A stretch of DNA of 34,648 bases from Alteromonadaceae bacterium (GCA_002691625.1 NZIK01000076.1:2308-36955), one strand, 5' to 3'; positions 18,959 to 27,615 are shown, counted from the stretch's first letter. Notes: a model not told the origin generated them from the letters alone. Numbers and translations: made by a program.

Positions 18959-18977
18959 AATGTAAATTATTCTTATT
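18959..18977. promoter_or_regulatory. Candidate Fur box
   Basis: The minus-strand reading AATAAGAATAATTTACATT matches 11 of 19 positions of the canonical Fur box by hand count. It lies in the divergent region 110 bp before the PepSY-containing operon, whose families are often iron-regulated. An inverted repeat GTCAGGC-CTCT-GCCTGAC follows at 18989-19006, without a T-run. Confidence 0.35.
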
Positions 18978-19086
18978 TGCGTTTTAGGGTCAGGCCTCTG
19001 CCTGACAAAATCAAACGGTGTAATAGCGGTTAATCAGGCACTAACGTGCTAAACGCTGCATCAGCTGAAAATAATAAGTAAGGTTT

Positions 19087-19635
19087 ATGATTTTAGAAAG
19101 TTTTCTGGCTTTGGTTGGGTCAACCGTGGCGGCCGGTGGTATCTACCTTAGCTGGCGTAACAGTTCAGCGGTGTATGCCTGGTTGGGCTGGTTAGCCGCG
19201 GCTGGCAGTGTGTATTGTTGGTATTTGGTCCTCGGCGTGGAATATGGCCTGACCATTGGCTTGTGCTTGCCTGCGCTGACCGTGTGGGCCGCTATCGCGG
19301 TTGAAGCCAACCCCCAACGTCAATCTACAGCGCGTATTAAGCCGGCGCATCAATGGCGACTTGCCCCGCGCCAGATTGCCCTGCAAACCGGGCATATTCT
19401 GTACGTCTTACCCGGGCAGCTGTTTATCTGTGCGCTCATTATGATCGCCGTGGTGTATCAGCTGCCTGTCTCGGAGCCCAAGCAAATGGCTATTGGTGTG
19501 CTGGTGATGCCAGTGTTGTGGGGCCTGTTGGCTTACTGGTATGGGCTGTCATCGCGTAAGTGGCTGCATATTGCTATATCTTCAGGCGCAGCGGTTGTGG
19601 CTGGCTTGTGGTTATTTGGAGGTGCTCATGGCTAA
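19087..19635 (+). CDS. Multi-pass membrane protein of unknown function
   Basis: The 182-residue product has about five to six hydrophobic helices. Three lie in the N-terminal half (near 3-20, 31-50 and 52-75), separated from the rest by a basic loop (VEANPQRQSTARIKPAHQWRLAPRQ). Two or three more follow. A membrane protein of this type often precedes PepSY-type proteins in iron-related loci, but no named domain was recognised. ATG 19087 follows TAAGG with short spacing. The 3' end overlaps the next gene by 8 bp, so the two are translationally coupled. Confidence 0.75.
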   Translation: MILESFLALVGSTVAAGGIYLSWRNSSAVYAWLGWLAAAGSVYCWYLVLGVEYGLTIGLCLPALTVWAAIAVEANPQRQSTARIKPAHQWRLAPRQIALQTGHILYVLPGQLFICALIMIAVVYQLPVSEPKQMAIGVLVMPVLWGLLAYWYGLSSRKWLHIAISSGAAVVAGLWLFGGAHG

Positions 19636-21085
19636 ACCGGTTTCTGCAGGCAGTCTGGCAAAACGCTCGCTGCAGTCTCACACCTGGCTGGGGCTCGTTG
19701 TTAGCGCGGTGATGTTCCTGATTTGTTTATCCGGCACCATTGCCGTATTGCATAAAGAGTTTGAGCGCTGGGAGCAACCTAACATCCCGGAAACAACAAG
19801 CTACACTATCGAACAGGTGGAGCGCGCCTATACCAGCTTTACAGAGCAATACAATGATGACACCCATCACTACTATTTTGTGTTCCCTGGTACCGGCATC
19901 CCGCGGCTGGTGATGGAGGATGATCACCGGGCTCACTTTGTGGATGATCAGGGCACACTTATTGAGCAGGAAAATGTTACCTGGTCGCGGATGCTGGTGG
20001 ATTTGCATTTGTACCTGCACCTGCCTCATTCGTTTGGCATGATCCTGGTGAGTGCCTGTGGCGCCTTATTGTGCGCGTTGATTGTATCGGGCTTAATGGC
20101 GCATCCCCGAATTATCAAAGACGCCTTTAAGTTTCGTTATGGGGGCGACGGGCTGAAGGAAAACATCGATCTGCACAATCGCCTGAGTGTATGGGGCACG
20201 CCGTTTCATCTTATGATAGCAATCACCGGTGCCTATTTTGGCCTGGCCGGGGTGTTTGTAACCCTCATTGCCCAGGCGTTCTACGATGGTGATACCCAGG
20301 CAGTGTACGACCGCGCTTTTACGCCGGAGCCTGAGCTGGTGCAAGAGATTGCCCCGCCTGACATCGGCACCGCCATGCGCGATCTGCAGGGCCGGGTAAA
20401 TACCGAAGGCAATTTGCTGTTCTTTACGGTGCACGAACCCCATACACCGCAGCAGTTTCTGGAGTTTTTTGTGAAAACCCCTGAGCGCCTGATTTACTCA
20501 GAAAACTACCGCTATGATTCGGCCGGCAACTATTTAGGTAAAGCCGGGTACTCTGATGGTGACGGCGGCATGCAAACCCTGTATTCCGTTTTCCGCATCC
20601 ATTTTGGTGACTTTATCGGCATGCCCGTAAAGATACTCTACATTATACTGGGCATGATGCTGACTGTGGTGTCTGCCACCGGCATGAATATCTGGCTCAA
20701 GAAGCGCCAGACCCGCGACGCACTTAATCTGCTCTGGCCAGCATTTGTGTGGGGTACACCCGTAGCGTTGGTGGCTAGTGCGGTGAGCTATTTTGCGGTG
20801 GCACTCTCACCTACCCTGCTATTCTGGGTGGCAATGGCTGTGCTTGCCGGTGTGGCGTTACGCCTTAATGACGAAGCGCGAATTGTGCCCTTGTATAAGC
20901 AACTGCTGGCAGTAGTGATTGCTTTGTTCTGGCTGGTGTATCTGGTGCGCTTTGGCACTGCCGCATTTTCTGTGGCAGCATTACAAATTAATTTGCCGTT
21001 GCTCGCCGTTGCCGTGTGGGCTATGTGGTCTGCACGTCGCAATAAACGAAAGGTGATGCAGGTCGCAGCACTAAGCGCTGGTTAA
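19628..21085 (+). CDS. PepSY-associated transmembrane protein
   Basis: The 485-residue protein begins SLAKRSLQSHTWLGLVVSAVMFLICLSGTI, the PepSY-TM N-terminal helix with its H-x-W-x-G motif. A periplasmic region follows, then DLHLYLHLPHSFGMILVSACG and DLHNRLSVWGTPFHLMIAITG with membrane-flanking histidines, and four or more C-terminal helices. Related proteins are encoded with TonB-dependent siderophore receptors and are proposed to act in reductive iron release. The start ATG 19628 is set by GGAGG at 19618-19622; the longer frame from 19541 lies inside the upstream gene. No receptor gene is present in the window. Confidence 0.85.
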   Translation: MAKPVSAGSLAKRSLQSHTWLGLVVSAVMFLICLSGTIAVLHKEFERWEQPNIPETTSYTIEQVERAYTSFTEQYNDDTHHYYFVFPGTGIPRLVMEDDHRAHFVDDQGTLIEQENVTWSRMLVDLHLYLHLPHSFGMILVSACGALLCALIVSGLMAHPRIIKDAFKFRYGGDGLKENIDLHNRLSVWGTPFHLMIAITGAYFGLAGVFVTLIAQAFYDGDTQAVYDRAFTPEPELVQEIAPPDIGTAMRDLQGRVNTEGNLLFFTVHEPHTPQQFLEFFVKTPERLIYSENYRYDSAGNYLGKAGYSDGDGGMQTLYSVFRIHFGDFIGMPVKILYIILGMMLTVVSATGMNIWLKKRQTRDALNLLWPAFVWGTPVALVASAVSYFAVALSPTLLFWVAMAVLAGVALRLNDEARIVPLYKQLLAVVIALFWLVYLVRFGTAAFSVAALQINLPLLAVAVWAMWSARRNKRKVMQVAALSAG

Positions 21086-21097
21086 ACAGGAGAAGCC

Positions 21098-21532
21098 ATG
21101 TTTATTGTTATGTTTGAGTTCGTTCCCAAAACCGGTAAGGAAGCAGTTTTTCTGCGCGCCTGGCCGAAAGTAACTCAGGGCATTTACCTGTTTCATGGCA
21201 GCCTTGGCTCACGCTTGCATAAGGATGAAGAAGGGCGCTGGATTGCCTATGCTCAGTGGCCCGATAAGGCTACCTGGGAACAGGCCGCAGCCAACAGCAT
21301 GAGTGAAGACTACGAACAGCAACGTATGCAGATGCATGATGCGCTAAATCTTGAGGCCACCCGTATTCTGTATAAAATGGACGTTGCCTGCGATTATTTG
21401 CAGCGCCGCCCTTTTGCGCTGGATAGCTACCAGCCGTTAGCGTCTTGTGCAGTTAGCAGTTTGGTTGTGGTTAATGAGGAGTGGCCATGGAACATACGTT
21501 CTGGCATGACAAGTGGGAAAAAGGTGAGATAG
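21098..21532 (+). CDS. ABM-domain (antibiotic biosynthesis monooxygenase-like) protein
   Basis: Residues 1-95 fit a dimeric ferredoxin-like ABM fold: MFIVMFEFVPKTGKEAVFL, then GIYLFHGSLGSRLHKDEEGRWIAYAQWPDKATWEQ. ABM proteins include monooxygenases and haem-degrading enzymes, and catalytic residues cannot be judged here. AGGAGA precedes ATG 21098, 12 bp after the PepSY gene. The 144-residue frame is longer than usual (about 100-110), and its last 46 bp overlap tpm; the C-terminal ~40 residues look non-conserved, so a late frameshift or a long tail is possible. Confidence 0.75.
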   Translation: MFIVMFEFVPKTGKEAVFLRAWPKVTQGIYLFHGSLGSRLHKDEEGRWIAYAQWPDKATWEQAAANSMSEDYEQQRMQMHDALNLEATRILYKMDVACDYLQRRPFALDSYQPLASCAVSSLVVVNEEWPWNIRSGMTSGKKVR

Positions 21533-22128
21533 GCTTTCATCAGAGCGATATCCACCCAATGCTGGCAGGCTTTGCCGATAAATTCGGCATAGGCGATGGA
21601 TGCCGGGTGTTTGTCCCGCTTTGCGGTAAATCCAACGATATGACGTTTTTGCTCGAACGTGGTTGCGAAGTGGTGGGCGTTGAGCTAAGCCAACTGGCCG
21701 TAAGCCAGTATTTCGAGAGCCTTGGCGTTACACCGGTGATTGAAGAATGTGGCAAATTAATGCGATATACGGCACCGGATATCACTCTTTACTGTGGCGA
21801 CTTTTTTGCGCTTACTCCTGAACAACTGGGCACCATTGATGTGGTTTACGATCGCGCCGCGTTGGTGGCCCTGCCCCAGGATATGCGTAAGCAATACAGT
21901 CAGCGCTTGTGTTCACTTACTCCCGGCGCAAAACAGCTGTTGGTGACTTTCGAGTACGATCAATCATTAATAGGCGGCCCGCCTTTTGCCATTCCCAGTG
22001 AAGAAATCCAGCAAAACTATGGTAAGTACTGCGCAATAACGCTACTGCACAGTGAAGCGCTGAAAGGCGGCTTAAAAGGTAAAGTCCCAGCCGTTGAAAA
22101 TCTATGGTCGCTTACCAGTAAAGGATAA
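21487..22128 (+). CDS. tpm: Thiopurine S-methyltransferase
   Basis: The 213-residue protein begins MEHTFWHDKWEKGEIGFHQ, the bacterial TPMT N-terminus. The SAM-binding region is VFVPLCGKSNDMTFLLERGCEVVGVELS (motif I, Glu at its end), and VYDRAALVALP follows. Bacterial Tpm S-methylates thiopurines and can methylate selenium or tellurium oxyanions. GAGGAG at 21476-21481 sets ATG 21487, rather than in-frame GTG 21481, which overlaps the ribosome binding site. It is the last gene of the operon starting at 19087 and overlaps the ABM gene by 46 bp. Confidence 0.93.
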   Translation: MEHTFWHDKWEKGEIGFHQSDIHPMLAGFADKFGIGDGCRVFVPLCGKSNDMTFLLERGCEVVGVELSQLAVSQYFESLGVTPVIEECGKLMRYTAPDITLYCGDFFALTPEQLGTIDVVYDRAALVALPQDMRKQYSQRLCSLTPGAKQLLVTFEYDQSLIGGPPFAIPSEEIQQNYGKYCAITLLHSEALKGGLKGKVPAVENLWSLTSKG

Positions 22129-22140
22129 CGGGTTACCGTT

Positions 22141-22183
22141 AAAAAAGGTCGGCAAAGTGCCAGAAATTTGCACTTTACCAACC
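22141..22183 (-). terminator. Intrinsic terminator of the beta-propeller gene
   Basis: On the minus strand GGTTGGTAAAGTGC and GCACTTTGCCGACC form a 14-bp stem with two G-U pairs and a 9-nt loop, followed by TTTTTT. In plus-strand RNA the same two positions are C-A mismatches and no U-run follows, so the element acts on the minus strand. Confidence 0.85.
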
Positions 22184-22208
22184 TTGCACCAGTGAATTTT
22201 GAAAGCAA

Positions 22209-24152
22209 TCAGTAAGGCCCGTCAACCACGGCATCTGGTTGCCATAGCGCGTGATAAACCAGGTTACCGCGAAGATAATAAATATGGCCATTGTGCAACA
22301 CGCTGCGATCCTCATAGCTGCCAATGTAATAGTCGTCCTCTGTTGTCGGAGTTATCGAATCAATAAGGCTCAGCGTCCGATCTGCTTCATTGACCTCCAG
22401 CGTCTGCAAGGCATTATGGGTAAACCAGTAACCGGAGTCGTCGAACCCCCAGGTTTGTGAGGGTAGTGCAAACTGGTAGCCGGACTCCGTTTTCAGCACC
22501 GACAGTGAGCGGTGGTCGTATTCCACCGGGGTATAGGCTTGCGGCCAGACAAATTCACCCAGTACCACCGGATTGGCCGGGTCGAGTACATCAAATAAAC
22601 TGACTTTCATGCCTTCCTCAATGGGGGTTTCCAGCGGGGTGCTGCCGCTTACGGGGATCGCATCATTCCTGACCTGTTGGCCTACGCCCAGTAACAGCCC
22701 GTTTTCCATGGGATGCAGGTAGCTGGAAAAGCCTGGTATCTCCAGTTCGCCGGCAACCATTGGCGCGTAAAGGTCCGTTAAGTCAATCACGTACAAGGGG
22801 TCAATCTGTTCAAAGGTAACGATAAAGGCTCTGTCTTCAAAAAAGCGCACCGCATAAATGGCTTCACCTGGCTTACCAATGGGCGCGGGTTGAGATTCGT
22901 TGGGCAGGGTGGCAATTTCTACCAGCTCACTGCCCTGTTGCTCAAGGATATGCAGCATATGCTCGGGATCCTGTGACCAGGCGCCCACTGTAGTCACAGC
23001 CAGTAATTTGCCGTCGCGCTCAGCCAGTCGGAATTGCGCTGAACTTTGCCGACCCAGAGTGCCTACCACACTGGCAGTTGCCTGATAGCGGATCTCATTG
23101 CCCAGAGCGACTTTATGCACAACCGTTTTTTCTTCGCTACTGGCATGTAAATACAGGTGATCGGCCGAGGCGAACAGGCCATGGGCTTCGGTCAGCATGC
23201 ACAGCGAGGAATAATCCATAGGGTTATCCAAATTAATTTTAACCACGCTAACCATTTGCGTATGACCATTCTGTTTAGTGGCACGCTGGGGTAACAAGCA
23301 ATCAGTTAACTGATAAAGATCACTGGTTTGGCCGTTAATGGTGATTTTGGGAACCAGCTCACTGCTGTCTTTTGCCTGGATTGCGTTGTACAGATCAACC
23401 AGGCTGCGGTTGCTGGTGCCGGCATGAGGCAAGTCTTCCAGATTAGGCACAAACTGCGTGGCGATAAACAAATGGTTGTCGATACGTCGAGAGTTAATCA
23501 GACCGCCATCAATACGAATGTTACTCACAGAACTGGGATTGGCAGGGTCGGCGACGCCGTAAATATCAATATATGTATCGTTCTCTGGTTGTTGCCAGGG
23601 GCTTGAGTCGACCAGAATATCGGCCATGGCGTAATACTGGAAAGAGTGACTAACCACGCCGAGGGTATCTTCATACAGGTACATGCCCGCTACGTTAAGG
23701 TTGTCCTGCAATGATATTGTCGCGGCTTCGGTTAAAGAATAATCGTTCTGGCGCGCCAGAATGTGCACTTTTTTGACTTCTCCGTGGTCCGCGGTCCACA
23801 CCGGTAAATCGGCCACAAACAGATAGTCACCGTTGTATTCAATACGGTCCGCCTCATCGACACCGGCAATCTGGGTGTTGGTGGTCGAAAAGCTGGCCGG
23901 CGCCGCAGTATCATCGGCGGCTCTCTCCACCGCCGTTGCCTGCGATTTTTTCATCAGATAGATGCCATTTTTAACATAGCGTTCGGCACTGACCTGTTGC
24001 GCAGTGGTTAAGGCTGAGTCCGTCGCTGTCATGTAGCTGAGCGTCGGCGGACTCTCGTTACCGTCGTTGCTGCAGGCGGTAATTGTACAGGTTGAAAATA
24101 TCGCTACAGCCAGGCACTTCCACATCAGGTCGGTTTTTTGCTTCAGGTTCAT
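22209..24152 (-). CDS. Secreted beta-propeller-domain lipoprotein
   Basis: The 647-residue protein starts with a lipoprotein signal: a basic and hydrophobic N-terminus ending AIFSTCTITAC-SN, with the likely lipidated Cys about residue 27. The Beta_propel family hallmark follows: STTNTQIAGVDEADRIEYNG, then repeated blade-like strands (for example DIYGVADPANP, VSVVKINLDNP, YVIDLTDLYAP, SLFDVLDPANP). Function of the family is unknown; an envelope-located binding or scaffold role is likely. The minus-strand AAAGGA favours the second ATG (24152) over ATG 24158, which lies 1 bp from it. It is monocistronic with its own terminator. Confidence 0.88.
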   Translation of the reverse strand: MNLKQKTDLMWKCLAVAIFSTCTITACSNDGNESPPTLSYMTATDSALTTAQQVSAERYVKNGIYLMKKSQATAVERAADDTAAPASFSTTNTQIAGVDEADRIEYNGDYLFVADLPVWTADHGEVKKVHILARQNDYSLTEAATISLQDNLNVAGMYLYEDTLGVVSHSFQYYAMADILVDSSPWQQPENDTYIDIYGVADPANPSSVSNIRIDGGLINSRRIDNHLFIATQFVPNLEDLPHAGTSNRSLVDLYNAIQAKDSSELVPKITINGQTSDLYQLTDCLLPQRATKQNGHTQMVSVVKINLDNPMDYSSLCMLTEAHGLFASADHLYLHASSEEKTVVHKVALGNEIRYQATASVVGTLGRQSSAQFRLAERDGKLLAVTTVGAWSQDPEHMLHILEQQGSELVEIATLPNESQPAPIGKPGEAIYAVRFFEDRAFIVTFEQIDPLYVIDLTDLYAPMVAGELEIPGFSSYLHPMENGLLLGVGQQVRNDAIPVSGSTPLETPIEEGMKVSLFDVLDPANPVVLGEFVWPQAYTPVEYDHRSLSVLKTESGYQFALPSQTWGFDDSGYWFTHNALQTLEVNEADRTLSLIDSITPTTEDDYYIGSYEDRSVLHNGHIYYLRGNLVYHALWQPDAVVDGPY

Positions 24153-24316
24153 ATCCATGTCCTTTTAAGCGGTGAGGTTGATTACTACCCTAGTGCTTGT
24201 TTAAGGAATAATCCGATCCAAACTATGTAGAAATGTGACAATTTGTAATCGGGTGCTGTGCAGGCTCTCAGGGTTTGATAATCTTAAAAATCTGAATAAC
24301 CTGCCGGAGCTATGGT

Positions 24317-25195
24317 GTGCGGATCCCTTTGCTGTGCTGTTTATTGCTGTGGCTGTCAGGCCACGGCATTGCGTGGGCCTGTGAGAGTGACGATGCCTGC
24401 ATAGCACCCAACTCCTGGAAATTAGGCATCGCGGTGGGCATTGGCGCCAGAACCAATCCACTGGTCGATGGCGATCCTATCCCGCTGGTGGTTTTACCCG
24501 ATGTAGCCTGGTATGGCGAAAATGCTTATTTCGACAACGGTGAGGTTGGCTATCAGTGGCTATTGCGCAGTGATGTAACCACCGAATTGTTCGTGAGAGC
24601 GAACCGAGAGCGTTCCTACTTTGCGTTCTGGCACCCGGCAAATATCGTTTTGTCTGTTAATACCAGCGCGGCGGATGTTATTGGCAGCCCGTTGCAACCC
24701 GGCGATAGTGACGGTGAATCCCCCGCCCCCCGGGATTCAATATCTATCAACGACATCAGCAGCCGAAAGTGGACCGCTGATGCTGGTTTCAGAGTCAACT
24801 GGAATGGCTCCGACAGCCTGTTATCTGCTGCGGTAGCCGGCGACCCGCTCGGCGTACATCAGGGGTATTATGCACAACTAAAATACCAGTACCGCTGGCA
24901 GTGGGACGACTGGCGCTTTGCCGCTAATGCTTCAGTGACCTACAAGAGCGAGAAGCTGATAGATTATTATTACGGTATAGATGGTGAGGATACGGCTAAT
25001 AGCAGCCTGTGGTACGCCGCAGACCATGCCCTGCAAACCAGTGTCGGGCTGCTACTCAATAAATCTTTAAGCAAGCACTGGCGCTGGGTGGGCCGGGTGC
25101 AGTTATCCACCCTGGGCAGCGGCATGACCGACAGCCCGCTGGTGTCTAAAGACTACGTTGCCAGTGGTTTCATTGGCTTCGGCTATCAGTTTTAA
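24317..25195 (+). CDS. MipA/OmpV-family outer-membrane protein
   Basis: The 292-residue product has a signal peptide (MRIPLLCCLLLWLSGHGIAWA) and a beta-barrel-like body with alternating aromatic strands, ending in Phe (FIGFGYQF), as outer-membrane proteins do. WKLGIAVGIGARTNPLVDGD and VVLPDVAWYGENAYFDNGEVGY are MipA/OmpV signatures. The start is GTG 24317, supported by GGAG 7-8 bp upstream. It is the first gene of a four-gene operon (9 bp to DUF3019). OmpV-type genes sit beside two-component systems in other gammaproteobacteria, such as V. cholerae carRS/vprAB. Confidence 0.88.
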   Translation: MRIPLLCCLLLWLSGHGIAWACESDDACIAPNSWKLGIAVGIGARTNPLVDGDPIPLVVLPDVAWYGENAYFDNGEVGYQWLLRSDVTTELFVRANRERSYFAFWHPANIVLSVNTSAADVIGSPLQPGDSDGESPAPRDSISINDISSRKWTADAGFRVNWNGSDSLLSAAVAGDPLGVHQGYYAQLKYQYRWQWDDWRFAANASVTYKSEKLIDYYYGIDGEDTANSSLWYAADHALQTSVGLLLNKSLSKHWRWVGRVQLSTLGSGMTDSPLVSKDYVASGFIGFGYQF

Positions 25196-25204
25196 GGGGT
25201 TTGG

Positions 25205-25579
25205 GTGCGTTTATTCTGCTTACTTCTGCTGCTCTCAGGGGCATTGTTAATGCCGGCAGAAGCTGAGGACGACGCCTTTTCAGCCACGCCCAGTGAGTGT
25301 ATCGCTGCAGAACAAGGCGATGAATGTGTTATGTCAGTCCCGCTGCACTATCCACCGCTTCCTGACGACAGATATTGCCTGACGCTGAACACCGAGCCGC
25401 TGGGGTGCTGGCCTCATAGTGGCATGCCAGGTGCTGTGAAGGTTAGGTTAAAAGAAGAGTCAGAGCTTAGCCTGGTGAGAGAAAGCAATACGTACCAGGC
25501 TTCGGTAATACTCACACTGCGTTATCGCAGCGCTTCGATGCTCAGACGCCGCGTTAAAAATCCCTGGAGTTTATTCTGA
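25205..25579 (+). CDS. DUF3019-family small periplasmic protein
   Basis: The 124-residue product has a signal peptide (MRLFCLLLLLSGALLMPAEA) and a compact body with four cysteines (SECIA, DECVM, YCLTL, GCWPH), likely forming two disulfides. The pattern P-S-E-C-I...G-D-E-C-V-M-S-V and CLTLNTEPLGCW fits DUF3019. Function is unknown. The start is GTG 25205 after AAGGGG. Its stop overlaps the response regulator start (TGATG), so it belongs to the mipA operon and may be a sensor accessory or a target of this system. Confidence 0.8.
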   Translation: MRLFCLLLLLSGALLMPAEAEDDAFSATPSECIAAEQGDECVMSVPLHYPPLPDDRYCLTLNTEPLGCWPHSGMPGAVKVRLKEESELSLVRESNTYQASVILTLRYRSASMLRRRVKNPWSLF

Positions 25580-26283
25580 TGAAGTCGCTTATCCTGGTTG
25601 AAGACGATGAAAGACTGGCTGAGCTGGTTAGTCAGTACCTGACGGCCAATGATTTTAGCGTGGACCGGTTTGCCGATGGTGAAGGGCTCGTAGAGCGAGT
25701 GAAGGATGCACCACCGGATGCCATTATTCTGGACGTCATGCTACCGGGGGATGATGGCTTTAACTTATGCAATCGATTACGTCAATTTTATACCGGGCCG
25801 CTGCTGTTTATGACGGCGAAAAGTGAGAGCTTTGATCAGGTGCTGGGACTGGAAATAGGCGCTGACGATTATGTGGTTAAGCCGGTGGAACCGCGGGTGC
25901 TACTGGCCAGGCTGAATGCCCTGATGCGTCGCGCCGCCTCGGCTGAAGCGCCGGTTCAAAGTGGCTCGGTAGTGACTTTTGGCAAGTTGAGCATTGACAA
26001 GCTGTCGCGCAGAGTCAATCTGGGCGGCGAGGATATCACTTTAACCAGCCACGAATTCGACCTGCTGTGTTTACTGGCTGATAACGCCTCTCAGCTGGTA
26101 GAGCGAACTAACCTGTATAAGGAGCTAATTGGGCGTGAATACGATGGTCTCGACCGTTCGGCTGACGTCAGGGTGTCGCGCTTGCGTAAAAAACTCAAAG
26201 ACAATCCGCAAAACCCTTACCGCATCAAAACTATCTGGGGCAAGGGATTCTTTTTTGTGGCGGATGCATGGAGTGACGAATGA
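25579..26283 (+). CDS. OmpR-family response regulator (CarR/RstA-like)
   Basis: The 234-residue regulator has a receiver domain with the acidic pocket EDDE near residues 8-11, phospho-acceptor Asp52 (IILDVMLPGDDG) and Lys in DYVVKPVEP. A winged-helix DNA-binding domain covers about 130-230 (LTSHEFDLLCLLADN, then RSADVRVSRLRKKL and IKTIWGKGFFFV). It overlaps DUF3019 upstream and the kinase downstream (ATGA, 26280-26283). By context it probably controls mipA and envelope genes. The V. cholerae CarR/VprA comparison rests on gene neighbourhood, not on a search. Confidence 0.92.
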   Translation: MKSLILVEDDERLAELVSQYLTANDFSVDRFADGEGLVERVKDAPPDAIILDVMLPGDDGFNLCNRLRQFYTGPLLFMTAKSESFDQVLGLEIGADDYVVKPVEPRVLLARLNALMRRAASAEAPVQSGSVVTFGKLSIDKLSRRVNLGGEDITLTSHEFDLLCLLADNASQLVERTNLYKELIGREYDGLDRSADVRVSRLRKKLKDNPQNPYRIKTIWGKGFFFVADAWSDE

Positions 26284-27503
26284 CCCGCCTGTTCGTGAGC
26301 TTTTACCTGTTTATGGCGGTCTCTCTGGTACTTATCAGCAGCACGCTCGAACTGATTTGGCCTGACGAAGATTACCGCGAGCCGGCCGACATGGTGTTGG
26401 CAAAGGCCTTATTGCCGTTGACATTAAAAGATCAAAAGCAACTGCTGGCAACACTCCGCCAGGCGGGTATCGATTACAAGCTGAAAGACAGTGCGGCGAT
26501 TAACTGGTCTGCTGCGGAGCAAGCCGACCTGGAGGCCGGCTTGCCCGTAACCTTGTATACCGACACTGCAAGGTTCATTTATATACCGGCCAGTGAACGC
26601 CGTTTGATTGTGCTTTCGTTGCCGTTTACCGAAGTGTCCAGGCCCTATTTACTGATCTATCTTTCGGCGTTCCTGCTGTTGCTGGGTGTGATGCTGGCAA
26701 TCTGGTTATGGCCGCTGTGGCGCGATCTGGCCTATCTCACCCGCAGGGTGGATCACCTGGGGCAGGACAGCGAAAACGTATCGATTACGCTGAAGAAGCG
26801 TTCTGTCATCCAGCCTATTTCGAATAAACTCAATATGCTAAGCGAGCGGGTGCACGGCTTGCTGCGCGATCAGCGGGAACTGACCGGCGCTGTGGCGCAT
26901 GAATTCAGAACGCCTATTGCCAGATTAAAATTTGCCCTGGAAATGAAACCCGAGCCAGACAGCCAGGCCTGGCGAGGTATACAAGCCGATCTGGACGAAC
27001 TTGAGGGGTTAGTGCAGGAAATGCTGGATTATACCCAGTACGATGCCATGACCCCTGAACTGAATATTGCCGATATTCCAATTACAACATTGTGTAGTGA
27101 TGTGGTGGCCAGGTTAGCACTAACCACCAGTAAGACCTTGTTGGTGAGTGGTAACGAATTTACCGTGCGTGGGGATGGTCACTTTATAGAGCGGGCTGTT
27201 ATTAACCTGCTGAATAATGCTATCCGCCATGCTAAGTCGCAGATTATTATTGAAGTTTATCAAACCGATACTGCGATAAACATTGCCGTAAACGACGACG
27301 GTACCGGCGTAGAACCCGCCCAGGCCGCGCGTATTTTTGAACCGTTTTTCAGGCCTGACAACAGCCGCGTACGTTATGCTGGCGGCGCCGGTTTAGGGCT
27401 GGCCATTGTAAAACGAATTCAGCTCTGGCACGCAGGGACGGTATCGGTGATTTCCAGCAACTCGCTGGGGGGTGCCTGTTTTATTCTTTCTTACCCCCTG
27501 TAG
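26280..27503 (+). CDS. Membrane sensor histidine kinase (partner of 25579 regulator)
   Basis: The 407-residue kinase has a transmembrane helix at about 5-23, a periplasmic sensor region of only ~95 residues, and a second helix at about 121-143. A HAMP-like linker leads to the H-box AVAHEFRTPIARLKF with phospho-accepting His207. The ATPase domain has the N box (INLLNNAIRHAK), G1 (VNDDGTGVEP), F box (EPFFRP) and G2 (GGAGLGLAIVKR). The periplasmic domain is of unrecognised type. It is the last gene of the mipA operon; no terminator is visible after it, and a new regulated promoter follows at 27550. Confidence 0.92.
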   Translation: MTRLFVSFYLFMAVSLVLISSTLELIWPDEDYREPADMVLAKALLPLTLKDQKQLLATLRQAGIDYKLKDSAAINWSAAEQADLEAGLPVTLYTDTARFIYIPASERRLIVLSLPFTEVSRPYLLIYLSAFLLLLGVMLAIWLWPLWRDLAYLTRRVDHLGQDSENVSITLKKRSVIQPISNKLNMLSERVHGLLRDQRELTGAVAHEFRTPIARLKFALEMKPEPDSQAWRGIQADLDELEGLVQEMLDYTQYDAMTPELNIADIPITTLCSDVVARLALTTSKTLLVSGNEFTVRGDGHFIERAVINLLNNAIRHAKSQIIIEVYQTDTAINIAVNDDGTGVEPAQAARIFEPFFRPDNSRVRYAGGAGLGLAIVKRIQLWHAGTVSVISSNSLGGACFILSYPL

Positions 27504-27549
27504 GTGACTGGCGAACTGCGGGTATAAGCATTGCTATGCTGCAATTTCC

Positions 27550-27582
27550 CTTAAGGTTTGCTTAAGATTTAACTGCTATACT
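27550..27582 (+). promoter_or_regulatory. PmrA/QseB-type direct-repeat box and -10 element
   Basis: CTTAAG (27550-27555), 5 bp, CTTAAG (27561-27566), then 10 bp to TATACT (27577-27582). This has the form of PmrA/QseB boxes (HTTAAK-N5-HTTAAK), with the second half-site replacing a -35 element. It precedes the QseB/PmrA-like regulator gene, so autoregulation is likely. The same geometry recurs at 32924-32956. Confidence 0.75.
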
Positions 27583-27615
27583 GGGGTTAACTTAAATTTT
27601 CACGTTATCAATAAC

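Noticed and set aside
18989..19006. GTCAGGC-CTCT-GCCTGAC inverted repeat as a terminator
   Set aside because: There is no T-run on either strand and no gene ends nearby. It may be a structured leader or operator, but nothing decides it.
19541..19627. Longer start for the PepSY-type protein
   Set aside because: It would lie within the upstream gene and the strong GGAGG at 19618 points to ATG 19628, which also gives the family N-terminus.
24233..24252. TGTGACAATTTGTAATC as a CRP site before mipA
   Set aside because: Only one half-site matches the CRP consensus.
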